Part shown: one piece after another, positions 36,098-47,584 of the stretch
How the letters are laid out: each line of letters opens with the position of its first letter
Numbering within the stretch: the first letter of the stretch is position 1
From: Caprimulgus europaeus
Lineage: Eukaryota; Chordata; Aves; Caprimulgiformes; Caprimulgidae
Direction of reading: 5' to 3'
Length of the DNA stretch: 64,000 nt
Assembly: GCA_907165065.1 (NCBI GenBank)
Contig: OU015550.1
Span: 3,312,001 to 3,376,000 of the forward strand
The notes under the pieces: model-generated
What the model saw: the letters and a program-made list of their open reading frames with translations, nothing else
Told to the model about the DNA's origin: nothing
Databases searched by the model: none
Made by a program: the position numbers and the translations under genes

Positions 36098-36295
36098 CAA
36101 TAACCCCCAGTGCTGATTTCTGCCAGGCTCCCTGATAAAAGCTCAGATCAGCTGATGTCCTCTTCATACTCCTGCTTAATGTTCTCTCTCTCCCTCCCTC
36201 CTGTCCCCTCCCCACCCAGGGCTCCAGAGGAAGAAGAACCCGAAGCTTTGCTTGGGCTCACGTCTCTGCCACCGCCTCTTCCCACTGGTGTAGCC

Positions 36296-36373
36296 ATGCA
36301 GACCCCGATGCTCTCCTGCAACCCAGCCACCCGCTGCTCCCCGGGGACTGGCATCACCGACAGGAGCCGCTGA
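36296..36373 (+). promoter_or_regulatory. GRM4 upstream ORF 1 (25 codons)
   Basis: ATG at 36296 (GTAGCCATGC) opens 25 codons and stops at TGA 36371-36373, inside the first unit of the 19-bp repeat. A second ATG follows in the same frame. If this region is in the mature leader, it should reduce initiation at the GRM4 start. Confidence 0.5.
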
Positions 36374-36445
36374 GGGTGCCGGGAGCCGCTGGGGGTGCCA
36401 GGAGCCGCTGAGGGTGCCAGGAGCCGCTGAGGGTGCCAGGAGCCA
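36362..36445. repeat. 19-bp tandem repeat in the GRM4 leader, about 4.3 copies
   Basis: GAGCCGCTGAGGGTGCCAG units begin at 36364, 36383, 36402, 36421 and (partial) 36440, exactly 19 bp apart. The array lies 80 bp before the start codon and is probably transcribed. Confidence 0.93.
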
Positions 36446-36477
36446 TGCCACCCACCCGTGCCAGCCCTGCTCCCTGA
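36445..36477 (+). promoter_or_regulatory. GRM4 upstream ORF 2 (10 codons)
   Basis: ATG at 36445 (AGCCATGCC) with 10 codons, stopping at TGA 36475-36477, 50 bases before the GRM4 ATG. The short gap may allow limited reinitiation. Confidence 0.5.
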
Positions 36478-36527
36478 CCACTGCCGGGTTTTGGGGCCGC
36501 GAGCTCTTCCCCAGCACGGCTTTGGCG

Positions 36528-37046
36528 ATGAGCGGGGGTTCTGTTTGCATGGAGCGTCTGTCCTTCTGCCTCCTCCTGAGTGCCTGGAGCTGGGGGTGGG
36601 CGCCCGGGGGTGCCGCCAAACCCAAAGGCCAGGGCTACCCGCACATGAACTCCATCCGCATCGACGGGGACATCACTCTCGGGGGGCTTTTCCCCGTGCA
36701 CGGCCGGGGCGCGGAGGGCAAAGCCTGCGGGGAGCTGAAGAAGGAGAAGGGCATCCATCGCCTGGAGGCCATGCTCTTCGCCCTGGACCGGATCAACAAC
36801 GACCCCGACCTGCTCCCCAACATCACCCTGGGCGCCCGCATCCTGGACACGTGCTCACGGGACACGCACGCCCTGGAGCAGTCGCTGACCTTCGTGCAAG
36901 CCCTCATCGAGAAGGACAGCACCGAGGTGCGCTGTGTCAATGGTGGCCCCCCCATCATCACCAAACCGGAGAGGGTGGTCGGTGTCATCGGCGCCTCGGG
37001 CAGCTCTGTCTCCATCATGGTGGCCAACATCTTACGGCTCTTCAAG
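36528..37046 (+). CDS. GRM4: GRM4 coding exon 1: signal peptide and start of glutamate-binding domain
   Basis: mGlu4 is a presynaptic G-protein-coupled glutamate receptor (group III, Gi/o-coupled). This exon gives residues 1-173: a hydrophobic signal peptide (core [13 protein letters not shown] at about 12-24), then [20 protein letters not shown] from residue 40. Numbering coincides with human GRM4. Known ligand residues K74 and R78 (KEKGIHR) and S159 are present, as are C67 and C109 of the conserved disulfide and the glycosylation site N98 (NIT). GRM4 is preferred over GRM6, 7 and 8 by [13 protein letters not shown] and [16 protein letters not shown]. The start at 36528 has G at -3. An in-frame ATG at 36549 has T at -3 and would shorten the signal peptide. 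The exon ends in phase 0 at ILRLFK, with donor GTAGGG at 37047. Human GRM4 has 912 residues; only the N-terminal part lies in this window. Confidence 0.97.
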
Positions 37047-37078
37047 GTAGGGCTTGGCGAGGGTAAAATAGATTCCTT

Positions 37079-37256
37079 GGCCCAGGTTGGCCAGAGAAGC
37101 TGTGGCTGCTCCTCCCTGGAAGTGTTCTCTGCCAGGTTGGATGAGGCTTTGAGCAACCTGGTCTAGTGGAAGGTGTCCCTGCTGCTGGCAGGGGGGTTGG
37201 GACTGGAGGAGCTTTAAGGTCCCTCCCAACCCAGACCAGTCTGGAGTTCTGTGATA
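37079..37256 (+). mobile_element. CR1 LINE 3' tail next to a GRM4 splice donor
   Basis: It runs from TTGGCCCAGGTTGGCCAGAG to AAGGTCCCTCCCAACCC and GAGTTCTGTGATA. It starts only about 30 bp after the donor of GRM4 coding exon 1, in the sense orientation. The exon's reading frame continues into it and stops at 37164-37166. Confidence 0.92.
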
Positions 37257-38224
37257 ACCACGGCGGGTGTTTTTTGCAGTGTTTCTCCATGCGTGCCTCT
37301 TCCTCCATGGGTGGGGGTAGGCAGGAGCTGATGTCTTTAAAACCCTTTTCCTGCCTCCCCCGGGGATCCTTTCCTGCATCCCCCTCTGTGATGACACTTT
37401 TAGCAGGATTTTTATCTCTTCTCCCCCAGGTTCCTGGCGAGGGGAGATGCTGGTGCTCCTGGCGTCAGCGGGGCTGTGAGAGGGAGGTCACCTTGCAGGG
37501 GATGGGTGAGGAGGTGGGTGGGCTGAGGATGGTTGTAGGGGCTGGAAGGGAGTTTGGGGGGCTTAGCCCATTGTCTGTGGCCACTGGGGCTGTCTCTGGG
37601 GTCAGACCAAGTTGCTCAGGGCTTGATTGTGGTGGATCTTTGAAACCTCTGAGGCTGGAGATGGTCCAGCATCCCTGAATCTCTCTGAGGGTTTTTGGGG
37701 TGCCCCCTCTTTCTGGCTCTTACTTGAGGGAGCTTGACTGGTCACTCAGGGAGGTCATCCTGGGGGGACCTTGGACATCCTGCTCAGCACCTGGGGTGTA
37801 AGATGCCCTTTGCCATCATATAGAACACCCTGGACACCTCCCTACCTGTGGCTGTCACCTACAGCTCCGCTCCCCTGCCTGCTTGCAAGCAGCTGATGGT
37901 GGAAGCATTTCAATACACCCCACCCTGACACCCGTTATGGGGGTGGCTCCATGAGGGGGTGTGGATTATACCCCCAAAACATAAGGTCACCCCATCACCA
38001 AACGGCTGGGGAGCTGCAGGGTTGGTGCCTTCACTGCTGGGATGGAGGCAGCTGTCACCGAGGGGGTGTGAGGATGGCTGGAACCCCTCTCTGCTCCAGC
38101 CCTGGGGACATCAGCCAGGCTGGGGACACTTGTCCTGTGCCACCAGCCCCAGGTGTGCAGGAGGGAATGGGCTGTTCAGGTCTGTGGTGGGATGAGGGCT
38201 GGCTCTGCTTCTGTCTCTGTGCCA

Positions 38225-38330
38225 GCCGCAGGAGAGCCGAGGAGTTTATAATTACTTTTCCTTTCACTGTGCATTTAATTATCCCCAGCGACGTCCCTGG
38301 GCTAGAGAATGTTTGAAGAAGATCCCCCTC
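38225..38330. promoter_or_regulatory. Possible intronic regulatory element
   Basis: GTTTATAATTACTTTTCC and GCATTTAATTATCC carry several TAATTA-type homeodomain cores in otherwise GC-rich intron. By eye only. Confidence 0.22.
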
Positions 38331-39329
38331 CGCAGCAGATAGCAGGGAGAAATGTAAATCCCACAAATCCCAACAGCAGTGCTGCCCGTGGAGTGGGGTC
38401 CCAGCTCTGCCTCCCCTCCCAGCACCCCAAAACCCTTCAGTTCTGCAGGGCTGATGCTATTTCCCTTTTTCTCTTCCCTTTCCTCCTCTTCCTCCTCCGA
38501 CCCAGTGTGTTGAGAGCACCGTGTGCCCTCCTGGGAGGGCTGGAAGCTGTTAGTGAAGACAGAGGAAACAGATCTGTGATGGAGTTTGATTTTTCTGGGT
38601 TCCTTTTTTTTTTAAAAAAAAAAAAAAAAAGAAGTGTTAATGTTCCAGGAGCTGAGTGAGAGGGCTATTCAATAATTAAAATAATATAAATTAGAGGGAG
38701 CGGGAGGAACTTAAAAGCTATTTGCCAAGACAAAAAAGATTGAATGTTTGCCTGGGAGAGGAGGAGGGAGGCAGGCAGTGGGAAAGGAGGCAGGAGAATG
38801 ACAGTTGGAGGAGTGGAGGGTACCTGCATCCTTCCTAGGTCATTATGACTCTTTTTTTCTCCTCTTTCTCCTCCAATTTTGATCCTTGGGCAAAGCAGCT
38901 GTGACCCATGCAGGAAGGATGTCACCAAACCCCAATACACCCATACCCCAGCCTTGCACCAGGCACTGGTGCTGCTGGTGAGGGCATGTCTAGAGCCCTG
39001 GGTGTCTCCAGTGACTTTAAAATCCAGAGTTGATCTCAGCCTGACTGACAGTGAGGAGGTGGGTGGAGGATGGAGACCTAAAAATCCTTGAGAAGGGACC
39101 AGACGGGATGGACTCAACCCGTCCTAGACAGCAGAGAATCTCAGTGTGTGGGTGCTGGGGTGTGTTTATGGGTGGGTGCAGAGTGGGTGCACTCCCTGGC
39201 CATCCCCAGCACAGGGATATCATTCCCATGGGATATCAGATCTCACATTCCTGCAGCGATGGGGGCTCAGGGGGGCGGGCGGGGGCGGCTCGGGATGCCT
39301 TTTCCCCCCCTCCCTGCCATGACCTGAGA

Positions 39330-39470
39330 GCTGCTGCTGCTCTTTGTTATTCAAATAGTGGCTTTATGGCAGGGACATGCTTAAAATGAAAATAAGGCAA
39401 CTTCCATTTCACACTGCTCCTGACCTTTAAGCGCGGGTGACTCCGCTCTGAGGCTCAGCAGAGCGTTTGC
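39330..39470. promoter_or_regulatory. Possible intronic regulatory element
   Basis: This is an AT-shifted block containing TTTGTTATTCAAATAG (SOX/POU-like cores) and CTTAAAATGAAAATAAGGC, just downstream of a GC-rich GGGGCGGGCGGGGGCGG stretch (about 39271-39287). No repeat signature. Confidence 0.22.
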
Positions 39471-39680
39471 CTCCCCGGTGCCGCCGTGCGGGCGCTTGCC
39501 TTTGCCTGGTCCCTGGGGAATGACACTTGCCAGAGCTCTGGCTCCTGCCACGGCATCACAGCATGAGGTGAGTACAGCTCATGTCCCCTCAACGCCCAGG
39601 CTGGGAGCCCTCAGGGGTTCCCCAGTGAGGGGATCTGGTGTAAAGTGCTGGGAGCTGGAGTGGGGGGGACACTTTGTGTG

Positions 39681-40130
39681 TGCAGAGAAGGGCAACGGAG
39701 CTGGGGAAGGGTCTGGAGCACAAGTGTGCTGAGTTCCCGGCTGAGGGAACTGGGGGTGTTGAGCCTGGAGAAAAGGAGGCTGAGGGGAGACCTTCTGGCT
39801 CTGTCCAACTCCCTGAAAGGAGGGTGGAGAGAGGTGGGGGTGGGTCTGTTCAACCAAGGACCAAGGGACAGGACAAGAGGAAATGGCCTCCAGTTGTGGC
39901 CAGGGCAGCTGAGATGGGATGTGAGGAAGAATTTCTTTGCTGAAAGGGTTCTGAGGCATTGGAAGGGGTTGCCCAGGGCAGTGGTGGAGTCCCCATCCCT
40001 GGAGGGATTGAAGAGTCGTGTAGACACAGTGCTGAGGGACATGGGTTGGTGGACGTTGTGGTGTTGGGTTGTCAGTTGGATTGGATGATCTTAGAGGTCT
40101 TTTCCAACTTTAATGATTCTGTGATTCTCT
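39681..40130 (+). mobile_element. CR1 LINE 3' tail, longer copy
   Basis: It begins CAGAGAAGGGCAACGGAGCT, continues through TTGAGCCTGGAGAAAAGGAG, GGACAGGACAAGAGGAAATG and AGAGTCGTGTAGACACAGTG, and ends with AATGATTCTGTGATTCTCTG. It includes more of the upstream tail than most copies here. Non-coding. Confidence 0.92.
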
Positions 40131-41730
40131 GACCTGCTCCCAGTGCTGGGGAAGCACCAGGAGCCCTTGGTATCTGTTCCCTGCAGGCAGCTGGTTTGGG
40201 GGGAAGCACAGGGACACTTCAAGTGCCCTCTAAATACTTTGATTTTTAAATCACTGCACTGGTTCTCCAAGAGGGTTGTAGCTCATCCAGCAAGTGGCAC
40301 AGGCACAAAATCAATTTGAAAGTACAAGGTGAGGAGCAAAATATACATGGTGGAGGTGGCTGTCCCTGCCCTGGGATGGTGCTGTCCCCATCCATGGTCC
40401 CTCACCCCATCCCATGCTCCCTTCCTGTCGATCCATCCCTGCTCTGCTCCCACACATCCCACCAGCCCTCTCCCTCCAGCAGCCAGCCTTGCCCCTCCCT
40501 GCCCGGGGGTTTTGTCACTCTGTGCTACATAAATAAAGAACACGTCCTTCCTTCGATGCCACTGCCTAATTAAAGCTGTACATCAGTGGAACAACTTGCA
40601 GATGTGGCATTCTCTGTCCAGGCTGGTTTCATCACTCCTCGCAGCTCTGCCTGCGGAAAAACCTTCCCCGAAATCCCCCATCTCGGCTCCCTGCGATAGC
40701 ATCTCTCTGGCGTCACTGCCAGAGCTTTCTGGCATGCTCCAGCTCCTTCCCACCTCTTTCTGCTGGATTTCCAGCCCCAGCTTTACCTGATTTCTCCTGG
40801 ATCACCACAACAATGATGGTGTCAAAAGAACCAGCTCTGTTCCCCTGCAAATGTGATCCCTGAAAAGCTATGTCGGGGTTTGGGGTGCATTTTTCAACCC
40901 CATCCAGAAGGAGCTGGGATGTGATGGAACTCGAGTGCCCAGAGCATCCCTGGTGAGAGGATGGACTTGAGGCGTGCTGGATGCTTTGAGGTGCTTGTTT
41001 TCATCGTGGCAGTGAGTGCAACAGCTTTTTTTCAGTGCAGGGGTGTTGGACAGCTGGAATAATTCACCTAAGGGAGGCCGATGCCCATGGTGTGTGTGGG
41101 GGGAGCTGGGTGTGCTCCGCATCTGTGAGCACCTGAGGTTTTGGGTTTTGCTGCCTGGGGTTGGGTTACTGGAGCTGGATCAGGCCCCTGGTACTGAGCC
41201 CCCCAGATTTGTATCTGCTCCCCACCATGGGGGATACCTTGAGGCTTTTAGGGGCTGTGGGATGGGAGGGATGCTGCATCCTTGCTTCCCTGCTTCGTAG
41301 GTAAATAACCTTCACAAAGCCAGGAAGGTGGAAACCGACCGGGGGACGCTCTGATTAATCACCCGCTCCGCTCCTGCCACTTCATTTCCTTGTTCTTCTC
41401 CAGGTTTATTAAAATAAATTGCAGCTGCCTGGCTCCCCCAGGCTGCCCCTGCCGTGGTGGCTCTCCCTCAGTCCCTGGGCACGGCTTGGTGAGGAGGAGC
41501 AGGAGGCTGAAGGCAGGGAGGTGGCAGGTCCAGCAAGGAGCATGCCAAAGGGCAGTGGCTGTGGCTCTCTGCTCTGCTCTCTCAGCTGGGATGGGGCTGT
41601 TATTTTTTTGGAAAAATCCCTCTGGCAGCACTGGGGTTTTCCACTGGACCTGTCCCCCCACCACATGAAGCTGAGTCTACAGACAATGCCCTCAGACCAT
41701 GGTGTGAAACTTGGGATTGTCCCATGCTAG

Positions 41731-41794
41731 GGCAAGAGTTGGACTCAATGATCCTTGTGGGTCCCTTCCAACTCACAACATTCGATGATTCTAA
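41731..41794 (+). mobile_element. CR1 extreme 3' end fragment
   Basis: GAGTTGGACTCAATGATCCT followed by GTGGGTCCCTTCCAACTC and ATTCGATGATTCT: the CR1 terminal segment only. Confidence 0.85.
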
Positions 41795-42329
41795 TTAAGA
41801 AAAAGTTTTCTTTCTCATCACTGGTTTGATATCTGCCTCCAGCATCCCCAGCTGAGCCATCTCCTTTCAGCATGAGCCCGTGCCAGGGCTGGCTGGGAGA
41901 TCCTCCCACAGATCCTCCCGCATCTCCCACGCTTCCCAGCGCTTTATGTCTTGACAGGAGCCAGATTTACTGAAGGGACCGAGCAGCCCGTGCCCAGCTG
42001 GTGTCAGCCCCAGTGTCAGATCTACCTGATTTACACACTCATTTTAACAGGTCATGGCAAAGGAACCAGCAGGTTGAGGAGCCTGCTGCTCCCTGCCCCA
42101 AGCTGTGTCCCCTCGAGCGCGGCTGTTGTGTGTCACCCCGGAGCGGTCGCCTTTCGGTGGCACCAGAGCTGGGAGTTGGAGGAATTTATTATCAACTCCA
42201 TGTCATGTCGGTGCATCACAATGCCTGAGTGATTTGCCTGCCCTGTGCAGTGGGCATCTCCCATTTTCAGGTGGGGAAACTGAGGCACGGAGACCTGGTA
42301 AGCAGCCCAGGGGTTGTGGGGTGTGGAAT

Positions 42330-42782
42330 CAGGGCCACAAAAATAATCAGAGGGCTGGAACATCTCTCCTATGAGGCTGAGAGAGTTGGGGTTGTCCAGC
42401 CTGGAGAAGAGAAGGCTGCAGGGAGGCCTTATGACACCTTTCAATGTTTAAAGGGGCCTGTAAGAATGGTGGGGATGGACTTTTATCAGGGCCTGTAGCT
42501 CTAGGACAAGGGGTGATGGTTTTAAGTTAAAAGAGGGGAGATTTAGACTGGGTGTAAGGAAGAAATTTTTACGCTGAGGGTGGTGAGACACTGGCCCAGG
42601 TTGCCCAGAGAGGTGGCAGAAGCCCCATCCCTGGAAACACTCAAGGTCAGGTTGGACGGGGCTCTGAGCAACCTGATCTGGTTGAAGATGTCCCTGCTCA
42701 CTGCAGGGGGTTGGACTAGAGACCTTGAAAGGTCCCTTCAACCCAAACCAGTCTGTGATTCTGTGATTCTGTGATTCTATGA
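42330..42782 (+). mobile_element. CR1 LINE 3' tail, longer copy
   Basis: It contains the CTATGAGGCTGAGAGAGTTG, TCCAGCCTGGAGAAGAGAAG, TAGCTCTAGGACAAGGGGTG and GGTTGGACTAGAGACCTTGA segments and four terminal repeats (TGTGATTCTGTGATTCTGTG and TCTATGATC). Its true 3' end is intact. Confidence 0.92.
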
Positions 42783-42924
42783 TCTTTATTGCTTTCTGAG
42801 GAGATGCTGAGGGCTTGATGATCCTATCTTGGCGCTGGGCCTGATCCTGTGGCCCTGGGGAAAGGGCAGTGGGTTGGGGGCTGCAGCTCACTCTGCTCTC
42901 ATGACAAGCTCTGACCATCTCTGC

Positions 42925-43085
42925 TCCTCCAGCCCCTGCGGTGCTTTACACTCTCCCTAATTAAAAGCTGCTGTTCAAATGGCTTGATGATAGAAATTCT
43001 AATTAAATCAATCCCATCTTGTCCATGAACCAGAGGTTTCCAGAAGATATGCATGAAATTAATAATTATGGTTAGGGAATTAGCT
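42925..43085. promoter_or_regulatory. Possible intronic regulatory element
   Basis: Several homeodomain cores (CCCTAATTAAAAGC, TTCTAATTAAATC, GAAATTAATAATTATGG) and an octamer-like ATATGCATGAAATTAAT occur within 160 bp of unique-looking sequence just after a CR1 copy. By eye only. Confidence 0.28.
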
Positions 43086-44162
43086 GCTCCTGACCCTGTC
43101 CCTGGTGTGGGGGGGCTGGTGCCAGGAGCCCCTTCTCCTGGGGATGCTCCTGACCCCTGTGATGGTTCTGGCTGTGCCATGGCCCATTTGTTTTGTGGCT
43201 CCTTCTCTCCTGGCTGCTCAGGTTGATGTTCAGATGGATGGTTGAAGTTGGAGCATCACAACTCCCCCCCCCCCCAACCCTCAGCTGGGGCTGTGCTGAA
43301 ATCTCTGGTTTTGCCTGATTCTCCCTAATCTGGAGGGGATTCTGTCCACTGTTGATAGAGAAAATGTGCACTGAGTCGTAAGTAATGAGATGAGTAGGAA
43401 ATCAAGGTGTGTTTGTGGTGCATTTGAGGCTGATCACACCAGTTCATTGCCCCAGGGGCTGAGGGGAGCAGGGTGACACCCCCAACCCCGCTCCCACCTG
43501 CTCCCTTACCCTGAGGGACATTTCTGCAGGTTGGGGATGTTTTTGGATGACGTTGACTCTGGGGTTTTTTTTTCAGTTCAAAATAAAAGAGGAAGGAGGT
43601 TTTACCCCTTGCCCTGGGGTTATTCCCCACTTTTGATGGGACAAAGGAGCTTTGAGGGTGGAGGAGAGCTGGTCCCACTGATTTCCCCACCAGCACTGTG
43701 GTGTTTATCTCGGGTTGGAGGTGAGCCAGGTGAGGTACCACCAGTGCCCAAATACGCAGCTGAGATATGCTTCCAGCTTCCCCTCCCCACCACGTCCTCC
43801 TCCTTTCTACAAACCTTGAATTCCCTGCCTGCATTTTGCTTTTATGGATCTAAAAGGACTTTTGTCTTTTATCTGAGAAAATAGCTGGTGCCGGGAGTTG
43901 GGCTATTGTAGACCAGAAGATCAAAAAGGCAGAGGGGGAAAAAGGCAGAAGTCATCTATGAAGCGGTCATCTGGGAACTGGTATTTTATTTTCACTTCCA
44001 TCCAAGGCAGAGTAGTGAGAGAGAAAAGCTTTTTCCATTTGTTTATGAAAATACAGCTTCCAGTTTGTAGCCTGTAGATCAACAGGTATTTCCTAGGCTT
44101 CATTTTCCAGTGGGGAATTTGAGCAGGATTGGCAGCCTGGGGGTTAAACCCAGACATGCCCT

Positions 44163-44543
44163 GGGCATCTGGGCTTGGATAGGATGTGAGGTGGCATAGG
44201 AATGGGCATCTGGGCTTGGATGGGAAGTGAGGTGGCATAGGAATGGGCATCTGGGCTTGGATGGGAAGTGAGGTGGCATAGGAATGGGCATCTAGGCTTG
44301 GATGGGATGTGAGGTGGCATAGGAATGGGCATCTAGGCTTGGATGGGATGTGAGGTGGCACAAGGGACAGACATCTGGGCTTGGATGGGATGTGAGGTGG
44401 CACAGAGGATGGACATCTGGGCTTGGATGGGATGTGAGGTGGCACAAGATAACACTGGGGATGGGCATCTGAGCTTGGATTGGATACAGGTTTCACAGGG
44501 AACAAGCATCTGGGCTTGGATGGGATGCGAGGTGGCACTGGGA
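44163..44543. repeat. 41-bp minisatellite, about 9 copies
   Basis: GGGCATCTGGGCTTGGATGG followed by GATGTGAGGTGGCATAGGAAT. Units begin at 44163, 44204, 44245, 44286 and 44327 (exactly 41 bp apart), then at about 44369, 44411, 44463 and 44504 with small length changes. It lies in a GRM4 intron. Because 41 is not a multiple of three, the minus-strand ORF 43921-44538 cycles through three translations of the same unit; it is not a gene. Confidence 0.95.
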
Positions 44544-45423
44544 AGCCTCCATCCCTGCTGAGGAGGTTGGGATCTATTTAAACTAAACCACTCTGCAGAG
44601 AAAAAAAAAGCATTGGGAAAAGCTCATCTGGAAAGTCAGGATTGCATCCCTGCTCCCAAATCTCCTTTGACGTGGGCACCACTGCTTTCCATGCCCACTT
44701 ACCATGGTGGCATGGGCATGGTCCATGCATCTCCTCCACCCCGAGCCCCTGTGTCCATCCTTTGGGCAGCACCGGTGCCGGGGAGGCAGGGAGGAGGGAA
44801 GGAGAGCGGAGCAGCCCCCCATTCCCTCCCCAGGATGAATGATTGCCAGACCAGCACCTCACCTGCTGAGCAGAATCTTAATGGAGTCTCATGCACCAGC
44901 TCCTGGTCACAGATACCCGAGGAACCAGATCACAGCTCCTCGGAAAGGAGCACAAAGCAGATTGTCCCAGGGAGTAATCCTATTTGTGCCTTGATAAGGA
45001 TTCCTCCCTTCCCTCTCCCACTCCTCCTCTCCCTTTTTTTCATCTCCTGTTTTGCAGGTGGCTGCTCCTTTCCAGGGGCCGTTTAGCATTCAGGTGGAGT
45101 CGTGAGTTTCTAACACCGGGATCGCATTAAAGAGAGAGAGAGAGGAGTGGGAAAAGAGAAAATAACAGAGAAATAAAGGAGAAACTGGGAGATGCAGCCT
45201 GGGATGAAGGAGTGGAGGAGGATGGAGCAGGTTGTGAGGGTTGGGAGATCTGGGAGGGTCTATGGGGTGGCTCTGGTGTGAGTTCCCCCATCTTTGGGAT
45301 GTCACTACCCAGCTGGGCTCCCAGCAAGGGGGTTTGATCTTCTAACATGAACTAGGATTCCCACAGACCCTAAGCCTTTCCTAAGCCCACCCAGGTGTCT
45401 CAGCTGCTGGGGTTTGGCTAAGT

Positions 45424-45480
45424 TGGGGGTTGGAACTGGATGATCTTTAAGGTTCTTTCCAACCCAAACCATTCTATGAT
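45424..45480 (+). mobile_element. CR1 extreme 3' end fragment
   Basis: GGGGTTGGAACTGGATGATC followed by AAGGTTCTTTCCAACCC and ACCATTCTATGAT. Confidence 0.87.
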
Positions 45481-47035
45481 GAAATTCTTGATGGAGAGTA
45501 CTGATGGGTGAGGCCAAAGGCAGCCTGGGCACATTTGGGCATCCAGGTGCCTGCTGAGCCCAGGGAATTACTGGGATCCATTGCAGTCCCTTGTGGCTCT
45601 GGCAGAATTAGTGCTCCTGAATTATTCCTCAACTGGATTAGAAGGTGCAGGAGGGGGGGACAGTCCTCTAAGAGCTGAGGGTTGCTGCTCTGCCTCCCCA
45701 AGGCACGGGGAGGTTTGGGATTGGTGATGCCCTGGGCTCTTCCTCCTCCTCCTGCTCTGTCCCTGCAGTAAAGCAGCATCTGTGGGAACATGAGATGGCA
45801 GTGGGTGGCCGGACCCTTCCCCAGGCTGTGCCAGCTCCAGGTTGGGCTGTCGCTGTCTCTGCAGCCCTGGAGCTCCAGCTTCAAGGATTATATCGTTATT
45901 GAATTCAAAACCTTGCCCAGGTTTGGGCAGAGCTCTGCCAGCCCTTGCAACGTGCTGGGCTGTACCCAGGAGAGGCACCTGCTCAGGTGTGGGACAAGGG
46001 GACAATGGATGGGGCTGTCCAGGTGTTTGATATGTCTTTGGTAGGGAGCTTCAGGCTGGTGGGGAGAATCTGGACTTGATAATTTAATAAGCCTTTTCCA
46101 TCTTTAAGATAAATTAACGTCTGTGGTGCGTTTTGGAGCTGTAAAGTGCTGGGTAAGTGTTAAAGCGTCGCATGATCCCGCGGTGCTAAATCACTCTGAT
46201 GTCCTGCGCGAGGTGCAGCAGCTCTGGTTAATTTAAAGGGCTTATTTATGGCTTGGATGGACAGGACCTGGCGAGGTGGGGTTGGATCTGTCCTTCCTGG
46301 GGCAGGAAGCCAAAGGAAGACCTTTTAGCAGAGCTGATGGAGCAGGAGCAAGGTTTTCTCTTTGGTCTCTCCCATGCTGGGCACATCTGATGCTTGGGAA
46401 ACCCTTCTGGAGTCCTGCTGGGTGTCCCTGAGCTTCACGTGGTCCCTGAGTCCTTATATCTCCAGGAACTGGGCCAGCCTGCGTGGCCAAGGCTTGGTAC
46501 TTGCTTTCCCTGGATGGAGCTGGTTCCCTTTACCCAAGCAGCAGCCAGAGCTCTTGTTCTGGCTCTGGAGAGGAGATCAAAGTGAGCAGATGGGCATGTT
46601 ACATGCAGAAATGAAAGCTTGGGATGCTTGGAACCTCTCCTTGCAAAGCTCAGGGCTGCCCAGCTCCTTGGTAGATCTTGAAGGGACTTACTGGTGGCTG
46701 CTCTGCCTTGGGGCTGGTTTCTGTTCTTCCTTGGGAGATGCTGGAGCCCTTCTGTCCTGCTGGGCTCTGCCCAGCCAGGCACTTCTGAGGGCAGAAATGT
46801 AAAGCAGCAGCTCAGCGCTTCCCAATGGTTTTATTTTCCCCCTTCCCAGACATTGGTGTGTGGTGGGTTTGGATGGGTCTGGAAGGTGCAGAGATGTGTG
46901 TCCTGGCATGAGCTGGGGTGGTTTTGTGTCTCCTGTACCAAATTATGGATGGAAATCACCAGTTCAAAGCCTTTGGGTTGCCACTAAGACCCAGCAGAGC
47001 TGATCACCCTCCACTTTGTGGTCTCCCCTCTATGA

Positions 47036-47584
<549 letters not shown>

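Larger units (their letters stand above)
27747..36219 (+). other. GRM4: Probable GRM4 upstream (5' UTR) intron
   Basis: It has a T25-like run at 27889-27912, a second CpG cluster at about 28310-28420, a (CA) run near 28091-28101, a (TA)n run at 30079-30102 and one antisense CR1 tail. No coding exon is recognised. If the first exon lies elsewhere, part of this is simply upstream intergenic DNA. Confidence 0.4.
36220..36527 (+). other. GRM4: GRM4 5' untranslated part of the first coding exon
   Basis: A long pyrimidine tract ending CCCACCCAG (AG at 36218-36219) gives a strong acceptor, so the exon carrying the start codon probably begins at 36220. The leader has two short upstream ORFs and a 19-bp tandem repeat. 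No in-frame ATG lies between the acceptor and 36528. Confidence 0.6.

Noticed and set aside
36549-37046. Alternative GRM4 start at the second in-frame ATG
   Set aside because: The context is weaker (T at -3) and it shortens the signal peptide. The first ATG gives numbering identical to human from residue 40. It remains possible as a minor start.
36458-37066. 202-codon ORF overlapping GRM4 exon 1 in another frame
   Set aside because: It is a shadow frame of the high-GC coding exon; the GRM4 frame is conserved and in phase with the next exon.
43921-44538. 205-codon minus-strand repetitive ORF
   Set aside because: It is the 41-bp minisatellite read through its three frames; unit identity is at the DNA level, not the protein level.
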